DNA of 64,000 bases, from the NCBI GenBank assembly GCA_002295885.1, contig DBGM01000041.1:1027-65026 (forward strand). Direction: 5' to 3'. Position 1 is the stretch's first letter, and each line of letters opens with the position of its first letter. The notes beneath the pieces were generated by a model that was not told where the DNA came from, ran no database searches, and was given only the letters and a program-made list of their open reading frames with translations. Shown piece by piece: positions 49,228-59,162 of this stretch. The position numbers were made by a program, and so were the translations under genes. The DNA is from Phycisphaerales bacterium UBA854 (GTDB taxonomy: Bacteria > Planctomycetota > Phycisphaerae > Phycisphaerales > SM1A02).

Positions 49228-51354
49228 ATGATGAACAGCTCACTGATTGCACTGATCGTCTCGGTCGCCGGGGCCGGCATCGAGTATCCGGAGACCCCGC
49301 GTGTCGACCACGTGGATGTCCTGCACGGGACGACCGTCGCGGATCCGTACCGATGGCTGGAGAAGGACGTCCGCGCCGACCGCGCCGTGAGCGACTGGGT
49401 CGACGCCCAGAACGTCGTCACCAACGGATACCTGTCGTCCATCCCGCAGCGGGACGCGATCCGGAACCGTCTTGGCGAGCTCTGGAACTACGAGAAGATC
49501 CGCACCCCGTACCGGGTCGGCGATCGCATCTACTTCTCCGCCAACTCCGGGCTCCAGAACCAGGACGTCCTGTACTCCCGGAGGAGCCTCGACGACGAGG
49601 CGGTCGAGGTGGTGCTCGATCCGAACACCTGGTCCGAGGACGGCACCGTGGCCCTCGGTGGAACCAGCTTCAGTCCGGACGGAAGGTACCTCGCCTATGC
49701 CGTGGCCGATGCGGGAAGCGACTGGAAGACGTGGCGGATACGCGACCTGTCGACGGGGGTTGATCTTCCCGACCGCATCCGATGGTCGAAGTTCACCACT
49801 CCGGCCTGGATGCCCGACGGCAGCGCGTTCTACTACGGTCGCTACGACGCCCCCGATGGCGACGCCTACGTGGGACGCAACGAGTTCATGAAGCTGTACC
49901 GGCACGTCCCCGGCACGCCCCAGTCCCGGGACACCCTCGTGCTGGAGGATACGCAGAATCCCCGGTGGTCCTGGTCGCCGTCCGTGACGGAGGACGGTCG
50001 CTGGCTGGTGGTCACGGTCTGGCGCGGCTCCGGCCCTCCCAACATCGTGAAAGCCCTCGACCTGACCAGGCCCGACGCAGGGTTCGTGGACGTGGTTCCG
50101 GAGTGGACAGACGAATACGACTACGTCGGAAGCTCCGGCGATCGGCTGTTCTTCATGACGGACAACGAGGCGCCCCGCAAGCGGCTTGTCTCCGTCGATC
50201 TGGGTGATCCATCGCAGCCGGTGTGGAATGAGGTCATTCCCGAGCAGGAAGCAACACTGAAGTCGGTCCAGCACGTCGGCGGTGAACTGATCGCCAACAT
50301 GATGCAGGACGCGACGACCCGTCTGGTCCGCTGGAGCGAGGACGGCGATCGGACCGGGAGCATCGAGCTGCCCGGCCTGGGCACGGCCTCGGCCAGCGGC
50401 GGTCGTCGCGGGCACCGCGACACGTTCTATTCGTTCTCGAGCTTCACCACTCCGCCGACCGTGTATCGATTCGATCTCGACCGGGGGACATCGACACGGA
50501 TCGACGGTTCCCGGATCGACGTCGATCTGTCCGAGTACACGGTGGAGCAGGTCTTCTACGCGAGCAAGGACGGCACGCGGGTGCCGATGTTCCTGGTGCG
50601 ACGCGTCGACATGCCCCGGGACGGAAACAACCCGACCCTGCTGTACGGATACGGCGGATTCGATATTTCACTGACCCCCTACTTCTCCCCGGTCCGACTG
50701 GCCTGGCTCGAGATGGGCGGACTGCTGGCCATTCCCAATCTCCGAGGTGGCGGTGAGTACGGCCGTGCCTGGCATCAGGCGGGCACGAAGACCAGGAAGC
50801 AGAACGTGTTCGACGACTTCATCGCCGCGGCGGAGTGGCTCGTCGACACGGGATGGACGCGTCCCGCGTGCCTGGCCATCCAGGGCGGGTCCAACGGAGG
50901 TCTGCTGGTGGGTGCCTGCATGACCCAGCGACCGGATCTGTTCGGCGCATGCCTACCGGCCGTCGGTGTTCTGGACATGCTGCGGTTCCATCTTTTCACC
51001 ATCGGAGCCGCGTGGCAGGGTGACTACGGCGACGTGGAGCGGGAGGACGAGTTCCGTGCGCTGCTGGCCTACTCCCCGTACCACAACCTGCAGCCGGGAA
51101 CGGCGTACCCGGCGACCATGGTGACCACCGGAGATACGGACGATCGGGTCGTACCGGGACACAGTTTCAAGTACGCGGCCGCTCTGCAGCATGCCCACGC
51201 CGGTGAGGCTCCGGTGCTCATCCGCATCAGTCGTCGGGCCGGACACGGAGCCGGCAAGCCGACCACGATGCGAATCGACGAGACCGCCGACATCTTCGCC
51301 TTCCTGTTCAACGAGCTCGATTGCACCCCTGCGGTACCGCCCACCTCCGAGTAG
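49228..51354 (+). CDS. Prolyl oligopeptidase (S9A), exported
   Basis: A 708-residue serine peptidase that cuts short peptides after Pro. A short signal peptide (residues 1-18) is followed by YPETPRVDHVDVLHGTTVADPYRWLE, the start of a seven-blade propeller (about 75-425), and then the alpha/beta hydrolase domain. Catalytic Ser555 is in AIQGGSNGGLLVG, Asp in TTGDTDDRVVP and His in SRRAGHGAGK; the Ser number matches the classical enzyme. GAGG-type sequence upstream fits the ATG at 49228 or 49231. It begins 17 bp after the MetAP stop, so the two peptidases are probably co-expressed with hut genes. Confidence 0.93.
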   Translation: MMNSSLIALIVSVAGAGIEYPETPRVDHVDVLHGTTVADPYRWLEKDVRADRAVSDWVDAQNVVTNGYLSSIPQRDAIRNRLGELWNYEKIRTPYRVGDRIYFSANSGLQNQDVLYSRRSLDDEAVEVVLDPNTWSEDGTVALGGTSFSPDGRYLAYAVADAGSDWKTWRIRDLSTGVDLPDRIRWSKFTTPAWMPDGSAFYYGRYDAPDGDAYVGRNEFMKLYRHVPGTPQSRDTLVLEDTQNPRWSWSPSVTEDGRWLVVTVWRGSGPPNIVKALDLTRPDAGFVDVVPEWTDEYDYVGSSGDRLFFMTDNEAPRKRLVSVDLGDPSQPVWNEVIPEQEATLKSVQHVGGELIANMMQDATTRLVRWSEDGDRTGSIELPGLGTASASGGRRGHRDTFYSFSSFTTPPTVYRFDLDRGTSTRIDGSRIDVDLSEYTVEQVFYASKDGTRVPMFLVRRVDMPRDGNNPTLLYGYGGFDISLTPYFSPVRLAWLEMGGLLAIPNLRGGGEYGRAWHQAGTKTRKQNVFDDFIAAAEWLVDTGWTRPACLAIQGGSNGGLLVGACMTQRPDLFGACLPAVGVLDMLRFHLFTIGAAWQGDYGDVEREDEFRALLAYSPYHNLQPGTAYPATMVTTGDTDDRVVPGHSFKYAAALQHAHAGEAPVLIRISRRAGHGAGKPTTMRIDETADIFAFLFNELDCTPAVPPTSE

Positions 51355-51493
51355 TCCAGATCGCCCGGTCTGATTATCGGTTGGTCGGCGGCTGCGTAGT
51401 CCCTGCAGGCCTGATTGCACCACAAACCATGAATGATCACAGGCTCGGTTCACCGATGAGAGGTATCATTGGAGGGCTGGAGTCCACCGAGCA

Positions 51494-52552
51494 ATGCGAC
51501 TGATCCTGGCCAATCCGCGAGGCTTCTGCGCCGGCGTCTACATGGCGATCGACGTCGTCGATCAACTGCTCGGCATGCTCGACGGCGAGCCGTTCTTCGT
51601 CTACCACGACATCGTCCACAACCGCCACGTCGTCGACCGTTTCAAGGAGCGCGGCGTGACCTTCGTCGAGGACATCGAAGAGGTTCCCGAGGGCTCGATC
51701 ATCGTCTTCAGCGCTCATGGCGTCAGTCCTGCGGTCCGTGAGGCCGGTGCCCGGCGCGGGTTGACCATGATCGATGCGACGTGTCCACTCGTCACGAAGG
51801 TCCACGTCGAGGCGATCCAGTACGCCAGACGCGGCTGGCAGATCCTCCTCGTGGGACACCACGACCATCAGGAGATCATCGGCACCAAGGGCGAGGCTCC
51901 GGAGTCGATCCAGGTGGTGGATTCCGTCGAATGCATCCCCGGACTTCGCATCGACGACCCGTCCAAGCTCGTCTACCTGACGCAGACCACGCTCAGCATG
52001 GACGATGCGAGCACCATCATCACGGCCCTGAAGGAGGCCTTTCCGGAGATCAGCTCGCCTCCCAAGGAGGACATCTGCTACGCCACGACCAATCGGCAGC
52101 TTGCGGTGCGGCACCTGGCCCCCCACTGCGACCTTGTCCTGGTCGTCGGAAGCAAGCATTCATCGAACTCCGTCCGGCTCACGGAGATCGCGGAACTGAA
52201 CGGTTCGAGGGCCAGACTTATCGATGATGTGGACGACCTTGACGATGCGATATTCGACGGTGTCGACACGGTGCTGGTGACGGCGGGGGCCAGTGCTCCG
52301 GAGGATCTGGTCCAGGCCTTGATCCTTGAACTGGTCAATGTCCACGGGTGCGAGGTCGAGCAGCACGACATCTTCCACGAGAGCGTGGAATTCGGGCTTC
52401 CCGGCAGCCTGAGGAAGTTCATGCGGAGTCGCAAGGTCGAAACCGACGGGCGACGCATCGAGATGGACGATCTCGCCGCCACCAACAGGTTCCTCGAGCT
52501 GCATGGGATCCCGTACACCGTGGTCGATCTCACGGTCAATGCCACGGACTGA
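51494..52552 (+). CDS. ispH: 4-hydroxy-3-methylbut-2-enyl diphosphate reductase
   Basis: A 352-residue iron-sulfur reductase that forms IPP and DMAPP at the end of the MEP pathway. The three cluster cysteines are visible: Cys12 in NPRGFCAGVY, Cys97 in DATCPLVTKVH and Cys195 in DICYATTNRQ. Other family blocks are FSAHGVSP, VGHHDHQEIIGTKGE and VVGSKHSSNSVRLTEIA. The C-terminus is about 40 residues longer than E. coli IspH. rlmN follows after 5 bp. Confidence 0.96.
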   Translation: MRLILANPRGFCAGVYMAIDVVDQLLGMLDGEPFFVYHDIVHNRHVVDRFKERGVTFVEDIEEVPEGSIIVFSAHGVSPAVREAGARRGLTMIDATCPLVTKVHVEAIQYARRGWQILLVGHHDHQEIIGTKGEAPESIQVVDSVECIPGLRIDDPSKLVYLTQTTLSMDDASTIITALKEAFPEISSPPKEDICYATTNRQLAVRHLAPHCDLVLVVGSKHSSNSVRLTEIAELNGSRARLIDDVDDLDDAIFDGVDTVLVTAGASAPEDLVQALILELVNVHGCEVEQHDIFHESVEFGLPGSLRKFMRSRKVETDGRRIEMDDLAATNRFLELHGIPYTVVDLTVNATD

Positions 52553-52557
52553 CCGCC

Positions 52558-53655
52558 ATGTCCGCCCCCATCCACTTCTTCGAGTGCACCCCCCCCGATC
52601 TCCGTGCAGCGGTTGAATCGGTCGGGCTGCCGGGGTACGTCGCCAAGCAGCTTCTCGAGTGGGTGTACCGCCACGGCGTGACGGATCTGGAGGCAATGAC
52701 GAACCTGTCGGGCGACACCAGGGACCGCATCCGGGGCATCATGCAGTTCCACCGTGGTGTCGAGGTCGTCGCCCAGCGGGCGACGGACGGTACCCGCAAG
52801 TCACTGATCGAGTGGGATCATCCGGCCGGTGGGCTTCCATTGTTCGACGATCCAGCCGCCCGCGATCGTCGTACCGAGACGGTCATGATCCCCGCCGATC
52901 GTCGAAGGACGGCATGCGTCTCGTCCCAGGTGGGATGTCCGGTTGGTTGCCGTTTCTGTGCGTCGGGGCTGGGAGGGCTGGATCGCAACCTCACCGCGGG
53001 TCAGATCGTCGAGCAGGTGCACCATCTGCAGGCCCAGCCGGGGGCGGAGCGGATCACGAACATCGTGTTCATGGGCATGGGCGAGCCCCTCGCGAACGCC
53101 AGAGCCGTATTCGATGCGGTCCGGATCCTCAACGCGCCGTGGGCCTACGGCATCGGAGCCAGACGTATCACGATCTCCACGGTCGGGCTGCCCGCCGCCA
53201 TACGCAAGCTCGATGCACTGGAGGTGCCAGTCACGCTTGCCCTGAGCCTGCACGCACCCAACGATGCGCTTCGACGTGAACTGATCCCGTGGGCCGAATA
53301 CTCGACCGTCGAGGAGCTGCTGGAGGCCTGTTCCGAATGGTTCGACCGCACCGGTCGCGAAATCACGCTCGAATACATCCTGCTGGGCGGCGTGAACGAC
53401 CGCCCGGAACACGCCCGGGAACTGGTCGACATCGCGGGCACCATGCGGGCGAACGTCAATCTCATCCGCTACAACGAGGTCGATGGCCTGCCGTTTCGAC
53501 GTCCGATGGATGCGGACGTCCGCGCATTCCAGAACGTTCTTCGCAACGGTGGCGTGAACTCACACATCCGTGCGAGTCGGGGACGCGACATTGCAGCGGC
53601 GTGCGGACAGCTGCGACACGAGTCGGCCGATGGTCAGGCCGGCCCCTCCTGCTGA
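52558..53655 (+). CDS. rlmN: Dual-specificity 23S rRNA/tRNA adenosine C2-methyltransferase RlmN
   Basis: A 365-residue radical SAM enzyme that methylates A2503 of 23S rRNA and A37 of some tRNAs. The radical SAM cysteines are Cys127, Cys131 and Cys134 in GCPVGCRFCASG. MGMGEPLANARAV binds SAM, and the resolving/methylated Cys349 is in GRDIAAACGQL. The N-terminal helical adaptor (LPGYVAKQLLEWVYRHGV) is present. It overlaps the convergent oxidoreductase-like gene by 22 bp at its 3' end. Confidence 0.95.
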   Translation: MSAPIHFFECTPPDLRAAVESVGLPGYVAKQLLEWVYRHGVTDLEAMTNLSGDTRDRIRGIMQFHRGVEVVAQRATDGTRKSLIEWDHPAGGLPLFDDPAARDRRTETVMIPADRRRTACVSSQVGCPVGCRFCASGLGGLDRNLTAGQIVEQVHHLQAQPGAERITNIVFMGMGEPLANARAVFDAVRILNAPWAYGIGARRITISTVGLPAAIRKLDALEVPVTLALSLHAPNDALRRELIPWAEYSTVEELLEACSEWFDRTGREITLEYILLGGVNDRPEHARELVDIAGTMRANVNLIRYNEVDGLPFRRPMDADVRAFQNVLRNGGVNSHIRASRGRDIAAACGQLRHESADGQAGPSC

Positions 53656-56600
53656 TCGATCGCTGAGCTTCCGAAGTTCGAGAGCGCCTTCACGTCGTCG
53701 GGGGAAGCGCTGCGAAGCTCGCCTTGACCCGCCATTGAGTGGAGTGTGGACAGGACGTCGAACCAGTGGTCGTGGCGATCGGATTCGCGGGTGGCGCGAT
53801 GCACGATGCCGCGAACCAGGGTGCGGACTTCGCGATCACGTCGGGTGCCGCGCCAGCCCCGGGGAATCACCCTGCGCATCCATGCAAGCAGCTTGGTCAG
53901 CCAGTCGCTGGTTCGCAGGTCGACGCGGAATCTCCACCGAATGAGCACCAGCTCGATCCTGGTCACGTACCGGGACTCGATGCGGTCTCCGCGGCCACGC
54001 TTGACGTTGAGTCGCTGCCTGGTACGACGACGGTGCTCGGGACTGATCGCCATCGATGCCATGTAGATGGCGTCCCGGATGAGGGTCGACTCGGCCAGCG
54101 GAAGGATGGCCAGCTGGGCCAGTCGCCGGCCCCGGTCGTCCCGGGCGGACTGGTACAGCGCCGTGACGTCGTAGGCGAGGCGTTCGGCGTCCTCGAAGCT
54201 CCTCCAGATCATGCACCGGCGCAATGCGATCACCAGATCACGCTTCGCCGCACGGCCGGAGCGGCTGGCTTCGAGATCGGGCATCGCATTGAGCGTACGC
54301 TGAACGAGTTGCCGAAACCGCGACGCCCGGGCGAGTCGGCCGGGCCCCGTTCGTCGAAGCGCGTGGCCGTAGCGGCGAACGATTCGGGAGGTCGGCTCAT
54401 CGGCGTGATCCTCGACCGGGAGTCGATCCAGTTTCTCGTCGAGGGCGAGCCGTCGGCCGAAGTCGAAGGCTTCGGAGGATCGAGCGTAGCCGAGTTCCTC
54501 GAGGCCCTTTGCCGCCTGGATCATCGACTCCACGGTGGCGGGAATCCATCCCAGCTGGAATGCCACACCGAGCTGTACGACGTCGGCCATCCGTTCATTG
54601 TGGAAGCGGTACCGGCACAGTTCGGAGAACGAGGCGAAGTATCGGCCGCCTTCGCAAAGCCGGAAGGCGAGGTAGGCCTCGATCGCCCGCATGTCCTGGT
54701 TGGCCTGGCCGAGGTCGAGCTGGTCCTCGAAGAGGCCGGTGTTGACGACACCGGTGGTTCTGGACGAGGAACCGACACGAAGCATCTCGTCCGGGCCCAC
54801 CGCGCGAAGCGTTTGGATGCGATCGAACCCGAGCAGGAGATCGGCCTCGCCGAACGGGATGGAACAGCTGAGCCCGTCGTCCCACCGGTCGTCGTCGAGG
54901 CTGGTGAAGACGATCTGGGCCCATGCCGAACGTCCGGCTCCGATGGGTTCCGGGTTGCATCGATAGCGAACCCGGTAGCCCATGTGCTCCCCGGCCGTGA
55001 TCAGGAAGGTCGCGGCGGCGCCGGGTGCCGAGCCGCGTAGGCCGGCCAGGTGAGCGAACCACCGGGGCCGGTCGGCGTGCCGGGGCGTGGGATTGGGCAG
55101 TCCGCTGCGTGTGGATTCGCCGCGCCGCTTGGGGGCCCTGGTGCGGAAGACCTCGACCTGCTCGACGAGCGGACGAATTCGTCCACCGAGACGCGGAGGC
55201 CACCGCATGGCGATCGGGTCGATCGACCAGGTGGTCTCGGCGGGCATGACCGCTCTGGCTTCGGCCGCCTCCGATTCGGACAGGACGGCCGACTGGCGGA
55301 TCACGCACGCCCGCTCGGACGGCCAGATGACGCGCTGCATGACCTGGTAGCCGCGCTGGTCGATCTCGCGGAACTCGGCGTTCTTGGCATCGATGCTGTA
55401 CTGCGCCGGGGGGCCGTCGACCAGAACCACGAGCCCGTGCTGCCCGGCCTGCATGATCTCCCGGATCACGTGCAGGGTCCGATCCCGATCGGCGATATTC
55501 GAACGACGGATGACGATCCGATCGGCCCGTTCCGGCGGAACCATGCTGCGGGCCAGTCGTTCGATGTTGAGATGGCCGGCTCCCTGGTACTGGCTCACCA
55601 GCATCAGGTGCTGTGTGGTGTCGGAGGAGGCCTGGACCACCGCAGGGCCTCCGAATCGTACGAAACGATCGTGGGACCAGTTCTCGAGCATGACCGGGCG
55701 GGCACCGGGCGGGCCGTGCTGCACACCCCGCAGACTGACTCGGACTGGGTCCAGGGCCTCGGAGGGTTCTGAGCCGTCGATCACCGTGGGTGTCCCCAGC
55801 CAGATTCCGTCATCATTCACCGAATCATGAAGGGATGTGGCGAGCAGGTCGACCTGATGATCGAGTGCCGCGTGTCCGATGGGAGGAGCCTCGTTGTCGA
55901 GGGCCATGGGGATGGCGGGTGGCTCGGCGTCGAGTCGGGCCGAACGTGATGCCTCCGGATTGATCTCCATGAGGAGCGGCATGATTCGTCTGGCAAGCAC
56001 CGAAGGGTGGATCGATCCTTCTGCCGGATTCGGAATGTCGCCTTCCATCGGCAACCGGCGTCCCCAGACCGTGGCCAGCACGATCTCCGGTCCCCGAAGA
56101 CGTTCCGCGCACGCAAGGACGCGATCCTCGACGGCGCCGGCGGAAGGCTCGAGAACGACCACGGTGCGACAGCGGGTCAGCATTCGTTTCACGGCCTCTT
56201 CGTCGATGGGTTGAATCATTCCCAGATGGAGCACCGGAACCCGTCCGAGCATCCCAACGGTGGTCAGGACGTGCAGCAGCGAGGCGTGCATGGGCCCGAC
56301 GGTAATGAAGCCGACGGTTGCAGGATCGCCGGGACTGGGAAGGGCCGAATGGGTGTTCAGTTCGAGACGCCGCCCCATTCGAAGTGCGCCGCCGGCTTCG
56401 GTCCATCGGGGGCCGCGTCCCCCCTGCCGCAGGCCGACGTCCTCGGGGTCGTCGTCGGAACGATTCGGACGCAGCAGGATGGTGGCGCCGGAATGCAGGG
56501 TGGCCGGGTGGACCAGGGTCACCGAAGGCGTGTGTTCAGCCCGGCTGAGCCGCAGGCCGTGCTCAACGCAGTCGCGAAGATGTTCGACGCCCGAGGCGGC

Positions 56601-57062
56601 GATGAGCGGAATGCCCGATCGGAGTAGCAGTGTTCCGGGGAGATCGACCCCGTTGAGCGAGCGACGATCCTCCATGATGCACCCGATTGCTCCCTGGGGT
56701 ACGTCCTCGAGAATCCGACAACTGCGAATCGATGCGACGGCGGATGCCGCGGTCGGGCCCGTCAGCAGCGCCTGCACATGCTGCCCGCTTCGGGCGGCCC
56801 ATGCGGCACGCTCGTAGGCCCGGGTGGCGTCGGGGCTGACCAGTACCTGCAGGCGATTCATGCGAAGTACATCGCGGATGCCTGGAGACTGAATCAGCTC
56901 GATCAGCGTTCGCGTCGAGTCGCTTTCGGTCACGGAAAGGACGCCGACGCTCGGGCGGCATTCCAGCACGGCCTTTACGATCGCCTCGGATGCGGTCAAC
57001 GTGGCGAGCCCGCGGTGACGGGCCAGCGGATGATCGGCGTGGGAGGATCCGATGGGCTTCAT
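53634..57062 (-). CDS. Degenerate fused indolepyruvate:acceptor oxidoreductase-like protein
   Basis: A 1,142-residue protein with the layout of the large fused indolepyruvate ferredoxin oxidoreductases. A pyrimidine-domain-like region (1-200) is followed by a transketolase-C-like domain (249-340, FITVGPMHASLLHVLTTVG), a remnant of the TPP domain (480-590, HLNIERLARSM), a gamma-subunit domain (666-800, GEADLLLGFDRIQTL) and a DUF6537-like helical tail (800-1100). The TPP motif, the 4Fe-4S cysteines and the GxGGQG loop are not found, so redox catalysis is doubtful. It overlaps the HAD gene by ATGA. The protein could be structural or regulatory; function unknown. Confidence 0.7.
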   Translation of the reverse strand: MKPIGSSHADHPLARHRGLATLTASEAIVKAVLECRPSVGVLSVTESDSTRTLIELIQSPGIRDVLRMNRLQVLVSPDATRAYERAAWAARSGQHVQALLTGPTAASAVASIRSCRILEDVPQGAIGCIMEDRRSLNGVDLPGTLLLRSGIPLIAASGVEHLRDCVEHGLRLSRAEHTPSVTLVHPATLHSGATILLRPNRSDDDPEDVGLRQGGRGPRWTEAGGALRMGRRLELNTHSALPSPGDPATVGFITVGPMHASLLHVLTTVGMLGRVPVLHLGMIQPIDEEAVKRMLTRCRTVVVLEPSAGAVEDRVLACAERLRGPEIVLATVWGRRLPMEGDIPNPAEGSIHPSVLARRIMPLLMEINPEASRSARLDAEPPAIPMALDNEAPPIGHAALDHQVDLLATSLHDSVNDDGIWLGTPTVIDGSEPSEALDPVRVSLRGVQHGPPGARPVMLENWSHDRFVRFGGPAVVQASSDTTQHLMLVSQYQGAGHLNIERLARSMVPPERADRIVIRRSNIADRDRTLHVIREIMQAGQHGLVVLVDGPPAQYSIDAKNAEFREIDQRGYQVMQRVIWPSERACVIRQSAVLSESEAAEARAVMPAETTWSIDPIAMRWPPRLGGRIRPLVEQVEVFRTRAPKRRGESTRSGLPNPTPRHADRPRWFAHLAGLRGSAPGAAATFLITAGEHMGYRVRYRCNPEPIGAGRSAWAQIVFTSLDDDRWDDGLSCSIPFGEADLLLGFDRIQTLRAVGPDEMLRVGSSSRTTGVVNTGLFEDQLDLGQANQDMRAIEAYLAFRLCEGGRYFASFSELCRYRFHNERMADVVQLGVAFQLGWIPATVESMIQAAKGLEELGYARSSEAFDFGRRLALDEKLDRLPVEDHADEPTSRIVRRYGHALRRTGPGRLARASRFRQLVQRTLNAMPDLEASRSGRAAKRDLVIALRRCMIWRSFEDAERLAYDVTALYQSARDDRGRRLAQLAILPLAESTLIRDAIYMASMAISPEHRRRTRQRLNVKRGRGDRIESRYVTRIELVLIRWRFRVDLRTSDWLTKLLAWMRRVIPRGWRGTRRDREVRTLVRGIVHRATRESDRHDHWFDVLSTLHSMAGQGELRSASPDDVKALSNFGSSAIDQQEGPA

Positions 57063-57940
57063 GCGGTTGCTCCCAACAGCCGGTCGATCGCTTCAGCGAC
57101 CCCGTCGGCCCCGTGGTGAGCGGTGACGAGATCGGCCGCGGCGCGCACGTCGTCGTCGGCATTCTCCATGGCGATCCCCAGTCCGGCGGAGGACAGCATG
57201 CCGATGTCGTTGAGTCCGTCGCCGATCGCGACCACCCGGGACGGATCGTGTCCGTGGTCGTTGCAGTACTCGAGAATCATGCTCCACTTGTCGACGCCGG
57301 GGGCGAACAGTTCGAGGATGTGGACGTCAGAGCCGGTGGCGTGGGACGATGTCACTGCGCCCCACTGCAGCATGTGAATACGGCGGCCGAACGCGGATCG
57401 GATCCGTGCGGAGGCGGGATCGAGCAGTGCTCCCTCGCCGACGACCGAAACCCGGAGGGTGTGTTCGGGATCGGGATCGTCCTCGATCCGGTCGATCCAG
57501 CGGCAGCTGATCCCCATGGAATCCATCCACCACTGGGAGACGGGATGCAGGGTGGGATCGGGATCCTCGGGACAACCCACCACGAGATAGTCGTAGCCCG
57601 TGGCGTGATGATCCTTGAGGATCAGGGTCGTATGCCTCTCCTCGTGGAGATGTCCGACGGCCTCGTGGACCAGGGACGCCGGAAGCAGCCGTCGCTTCAG
57701 CGTACGACCGGTCTCGGGTTCGGTGAGGATCGCACCGCAGACGCCGATCAGGCATCCCCGGTAGTCGACCGCAGACAGAATGTGGGCGGCTTCGTTCCTG
57801 GTCCGCCCGGTGGCGACCAGCACGTCGATCCCCGCCGCCCGCAGGCGGTCGAGTGCGTCCGAATTCACCTCGGAAATGGCACCGCCGGGACCCAGCAGGG
57901 TGCCATCGAGATCGAGTACGAACAGGTCCCAGGACGACAT
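57059..57940 (-). CDS. Cof-type HAD-IIB phosphatase
   Basis: A 293-residue haloacid-dehalogenase phosphatase. Motif I is FVLDLDGTLLG, motif II VATGRTRNEA, motif III the Lys in GVDKWSMILEYC, and motif IV VAIGDGLNDIGML; a C2-type cap lies between (about 85-205). Such enzymes dephosphorylate sugar phosphates or nucleotides; the substrate cannot be told. It is the first gene of a two-gene unit with the oxidoreductase-like protein (TGA/ATG overlap), and is divergent from the kinase-like gene by 138 bp. Confidence 0.9.
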   Translation of the reverse strand: MSSWDLFVLDLDGTLLGPGGAISEVNSDALDRLRAAGIDVLVATGRTRNEAAHILSAVDYRGCLIGVCGAILTEPETGRTLKRRLLPASLVHEAVGHLHEERHTTLILKDHHATGYDYLVVGCPEDPDPTLHPVSQWWMDSMGISCRWIDRIEDDPDPEHTLRVSVVGEGALLDPASARIRSAFGRRIHMLQWGAVTSSHATGSDVHILELFAPGVDKWSMILEYCNDHGHDPSRVVAIGDGLNDIGMLSSAGLGIAMENADDDVRAAADLVTAHHGADGVAEAIDRLLGATA

Positions 57941-58078
57941 CGTCCGTGGACGGTAGGCGGATCCGGGCGGGCCATCAAGCGACCCGAATGAACTTGTTCC
58001 GGGGGGCCTCAGGGCCTAGGCTCAGGATATGGCGATGAACCGGGAAGTACGGTCCGATGGTGGAATCGAGGGGCCTCG

Positions 58079-59059
58079 ATGACGGGCGGTTCCACCCAAC
58101 AGGACGCCAGGGCGCTCGCCGCCAGCCTGCTCCCCCACCTGCAGGAGGCATGCAGCGGACGTCTGCATCGCGTGATCTGGTTCAAGGCCGACTGGCAGCG
58201 TGGTGGAGCCGCCACCGGACGGGGCGAGTGGATCCTGCCCTCGGGCGAATCCGTCGAGGTCATCATCAAGGTGCCCGTCCGCCCCCGCGAGCTGATCTGG
58301 CTGGAGCGATTGCAGGAGTCGGATGCCGGCGACGGGAAGCCGGTGGTTCCAGTGCTGCACGCCTCCGGCACGACTCTGGGCGGATACGACCTGGCCTGGA
58401 TCGTGATCGAGAGGATTCCGCATGGACCGCTGGGCATGCGATGGCACAAGGAGCACATCAGGCGGGTGGCGGATGCCGCGGCCGTGTTCTCCGAGGCGGC
58501 GGACGCCTGGCCGGCCGAAGAGGCCGATCCACGGGTCGAGGACTGGTCGCAAATGATCGATGGTGCCAGGCACTCGGTGCGGATCAACGAACCGGCCGAT
58601 CAGTCGCACTGGGCCAATCTGCTGAAACGCCTGAGTCGAAACATCGACGAGCTCGTGGAGCGATGGCGTGATCGTGAGACCCGCCATTGGATCCACGGCG
58701 ACCTCCACCTTGCCAACGCCCTGAGCCGCGTCGGCATGCAGCGGGGACCGGTCACCCTGATTGATCTCGCTGAAGTCCGTCCGGGCCACTGGCTGGAGGA
58801 CGCTGTCTTTCTCGAGCGGCAGCTCTGGGCCGCACCGGAACGCCTCGTGTCCAGCAAGCCGGTCAAGGCGATGGCCAAGGCCAGGAAGGCCCGTGGGCTC
58901 GAGGTCGAGGCCCGGTGGGAGGATCTCGCCATGATCCGGCGGGCTCTGCTGGCGGGCACCGCTCCCACCTTCATCCGGAGCGAGGGCCACCCTCGGTTCT
59001 TCAGGGCCTGCCTCCAGCAGCTGGAGCGAAGCCTCGATGCACTCAAATTGAAGCGATGA
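58079..59059 (+). CDS. Aminoglycoside-phosphotransferase-fold kinase-like protein
   Basis: A 326-residue protein of the protein-kinase-like APH superfamily. The N-lobe Lys-containing strand is VEVIIKVPVRPRELIWLERL, the Brenner motif HWIHGDLHLANAL holds the catalytic Asp and Asn, and VTLIDLAEVRPGHWLEDAVFLERQL gives the metal-binding Asp. It could phosphorylate a sugar, choline-like or LPS-type substrate; resistance is not implied. GAGGGG lies 5 nt upstream of the ATG. No partner is evident from the neighbours. Confidence 0.82.
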   Translation: MTGGSTQQDARALAASLLPHLQEACSGRLHRVIWFKADWQRGGAATGRGEWILPSGESVEVIIKVPVRPRELIWLERLQESDAGDGKPVVPVLHASGTTLGGYDLAWIVIERIPHGPLGMRWHKEHIRRVADAAAVFSEAADAWPAEEADPRVEDWSQMIDGARHSVRINEPADQSHWANLLKRLSRNIDELVERWRDRETRHWIHGDLHLANALSRVGMQRGPVTLIDLAEVRPGHWLEDAVFLERQLWAAPERLVSSKPVKAMAKARKARGLEVEARWEDLAMIRRALLAGTAPTFIRSEGHPRFFRACLQQLERSLDALKLKR

Positions 59060-59162
59060 GGCCCGTGGTGGCCGATCAGAGAGGCATTGCCTCTCAACGG
59101 GCGGTTGGATACCATCGTCGATTCATCTCCCAACGAAGATCACCCAGGAACTGGAAGGCACC

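Noticed and set aside
58079..59059. Antibiotic-resistance aminoglycoside kinase
   Set aside because: Only the general APH fold motifs are present; sequence and context give no link to resistance.
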